Positions 5,089-5,178 of a DNA stretch of 5,178 bases are shown here, piece after piece (positions within the stretch are counted from its first letter, which is position 1; every line of letters starts with the position of its first letter). Below the pieces are notes generated by a model. The model was not told where the DNA came from. It saw only the letters and a list, made by a program, of their open reading frames with translations, and made no database searches. The stretch covers positions 1 to 5,178 of the forward strand of contig JAEMQE010000120.1 in NCBI GenBank assembly GCA_022758945.1, in the 5' to 3' direction. This DNA comes from Lentimicrobium sp. GTDB lineage: Bacteria > Bacteroidota > Bacteroidia > Flavobacteriales > Flavobacteriaceae. The position numbers and the translations under genes were made by a program.

Positions 5089-5178
5089 TAAAATCTCATT
5101 TCCGGTTCCCAAAAATATTTTTCTAAATCAATAATCTGATTGTCTACAACTACAATACCTTCGCTTTCGAGTAATTGT
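5088..5178 (-). CDS. C-terminal end of an unidentified protein (5' part outside window)
   Basis: On the minus strand an open frame enters at the window edge and ends with TAA at 5090-5088. The 29 visible residues begin QLLESEGIVVVDN and end DLEKYFWEPEMRF. They look like real protein: a short helix, a hydrophobic strand IVVVD and an aromatic tail. The reading frame is convergent with the upstream gene pair and leaves a 52-bp gap, as normal for a gene end. The piece is too short to assign a family. Confidence 0.55.
   Translation of the reverse strand, partial: QLLESEGIVVVDNQIIDLEKYFWEPEMRF

Overview
The window looks like chromosomal DNA of a member of the Bacteroidota, most likely a flavobacterium. 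The evidence is low-GC coding sequence, A-rich leaders without Shine-Dalgarno sequences in front of most genes, a TTG/TAnnTTTG-type promoter upstream of the mrp gene, and proteins typical of that group. There are seven coding regions, two of them cut by the window edges. No rRNA, tRNA, CRISPR array, phage gene or transposase is visible.

Layout. Bases 3-656 (+) hold the C-terminal half of a glutaryl-CoA dehydrogenase, closed by a strong GAAA-tetraloop terminator at 692-719. Bases 796-1545 (+) encode a lipoprotein with an SGNH/GDSL hydrolase domain. It converges, with only 25 bp between stop codons, on a minus-strand iron-sulfur cluster: Mrp/ApbC-type P-loop ATPase (2289-3416), a small NifU C-terminal-domain protein (2011-2250) and an adrenodoxin-type [2Fe-2S] ferredoxin (1571-1897). 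A good Bacteroidota promoter lies upstream of mrp. A hairpin lies between the nfu-like gene and the ferredoxin gene and may partly separate their expression. The likely logic is Fe-S carrier/ATPase, then Fe-S carrier/scaffold, then an Fe-S electron carrier.

Bases 3652-5035 (+) hold two translationally overlapping genes of unknown function (196 and 266 aa). The second ends in a region whose predicted shape resembles an NTF2-like fold. Between mrp and this pair is a 97-bp interrupted palindrome (3542-3638) with 10-bp perfect ends TGCCAAATTT / AAATTTGGCA and nested stems. It could be a MITE-like element or a structured leader, and an AGGAGGG motif sits in its internal loop. The last 91 bases carry the C-terminal 29 codons of an unidentified minus-strand gene.

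The points most worth checking are the uncharacterised gene pair with the palindromic element in front of it, and the Mrp protein, which lacks the family's usual CxxC cluster ligands and has a single cysteine near its C-terminus. Most of the window is otherwise ordinary housekeeping sequence.
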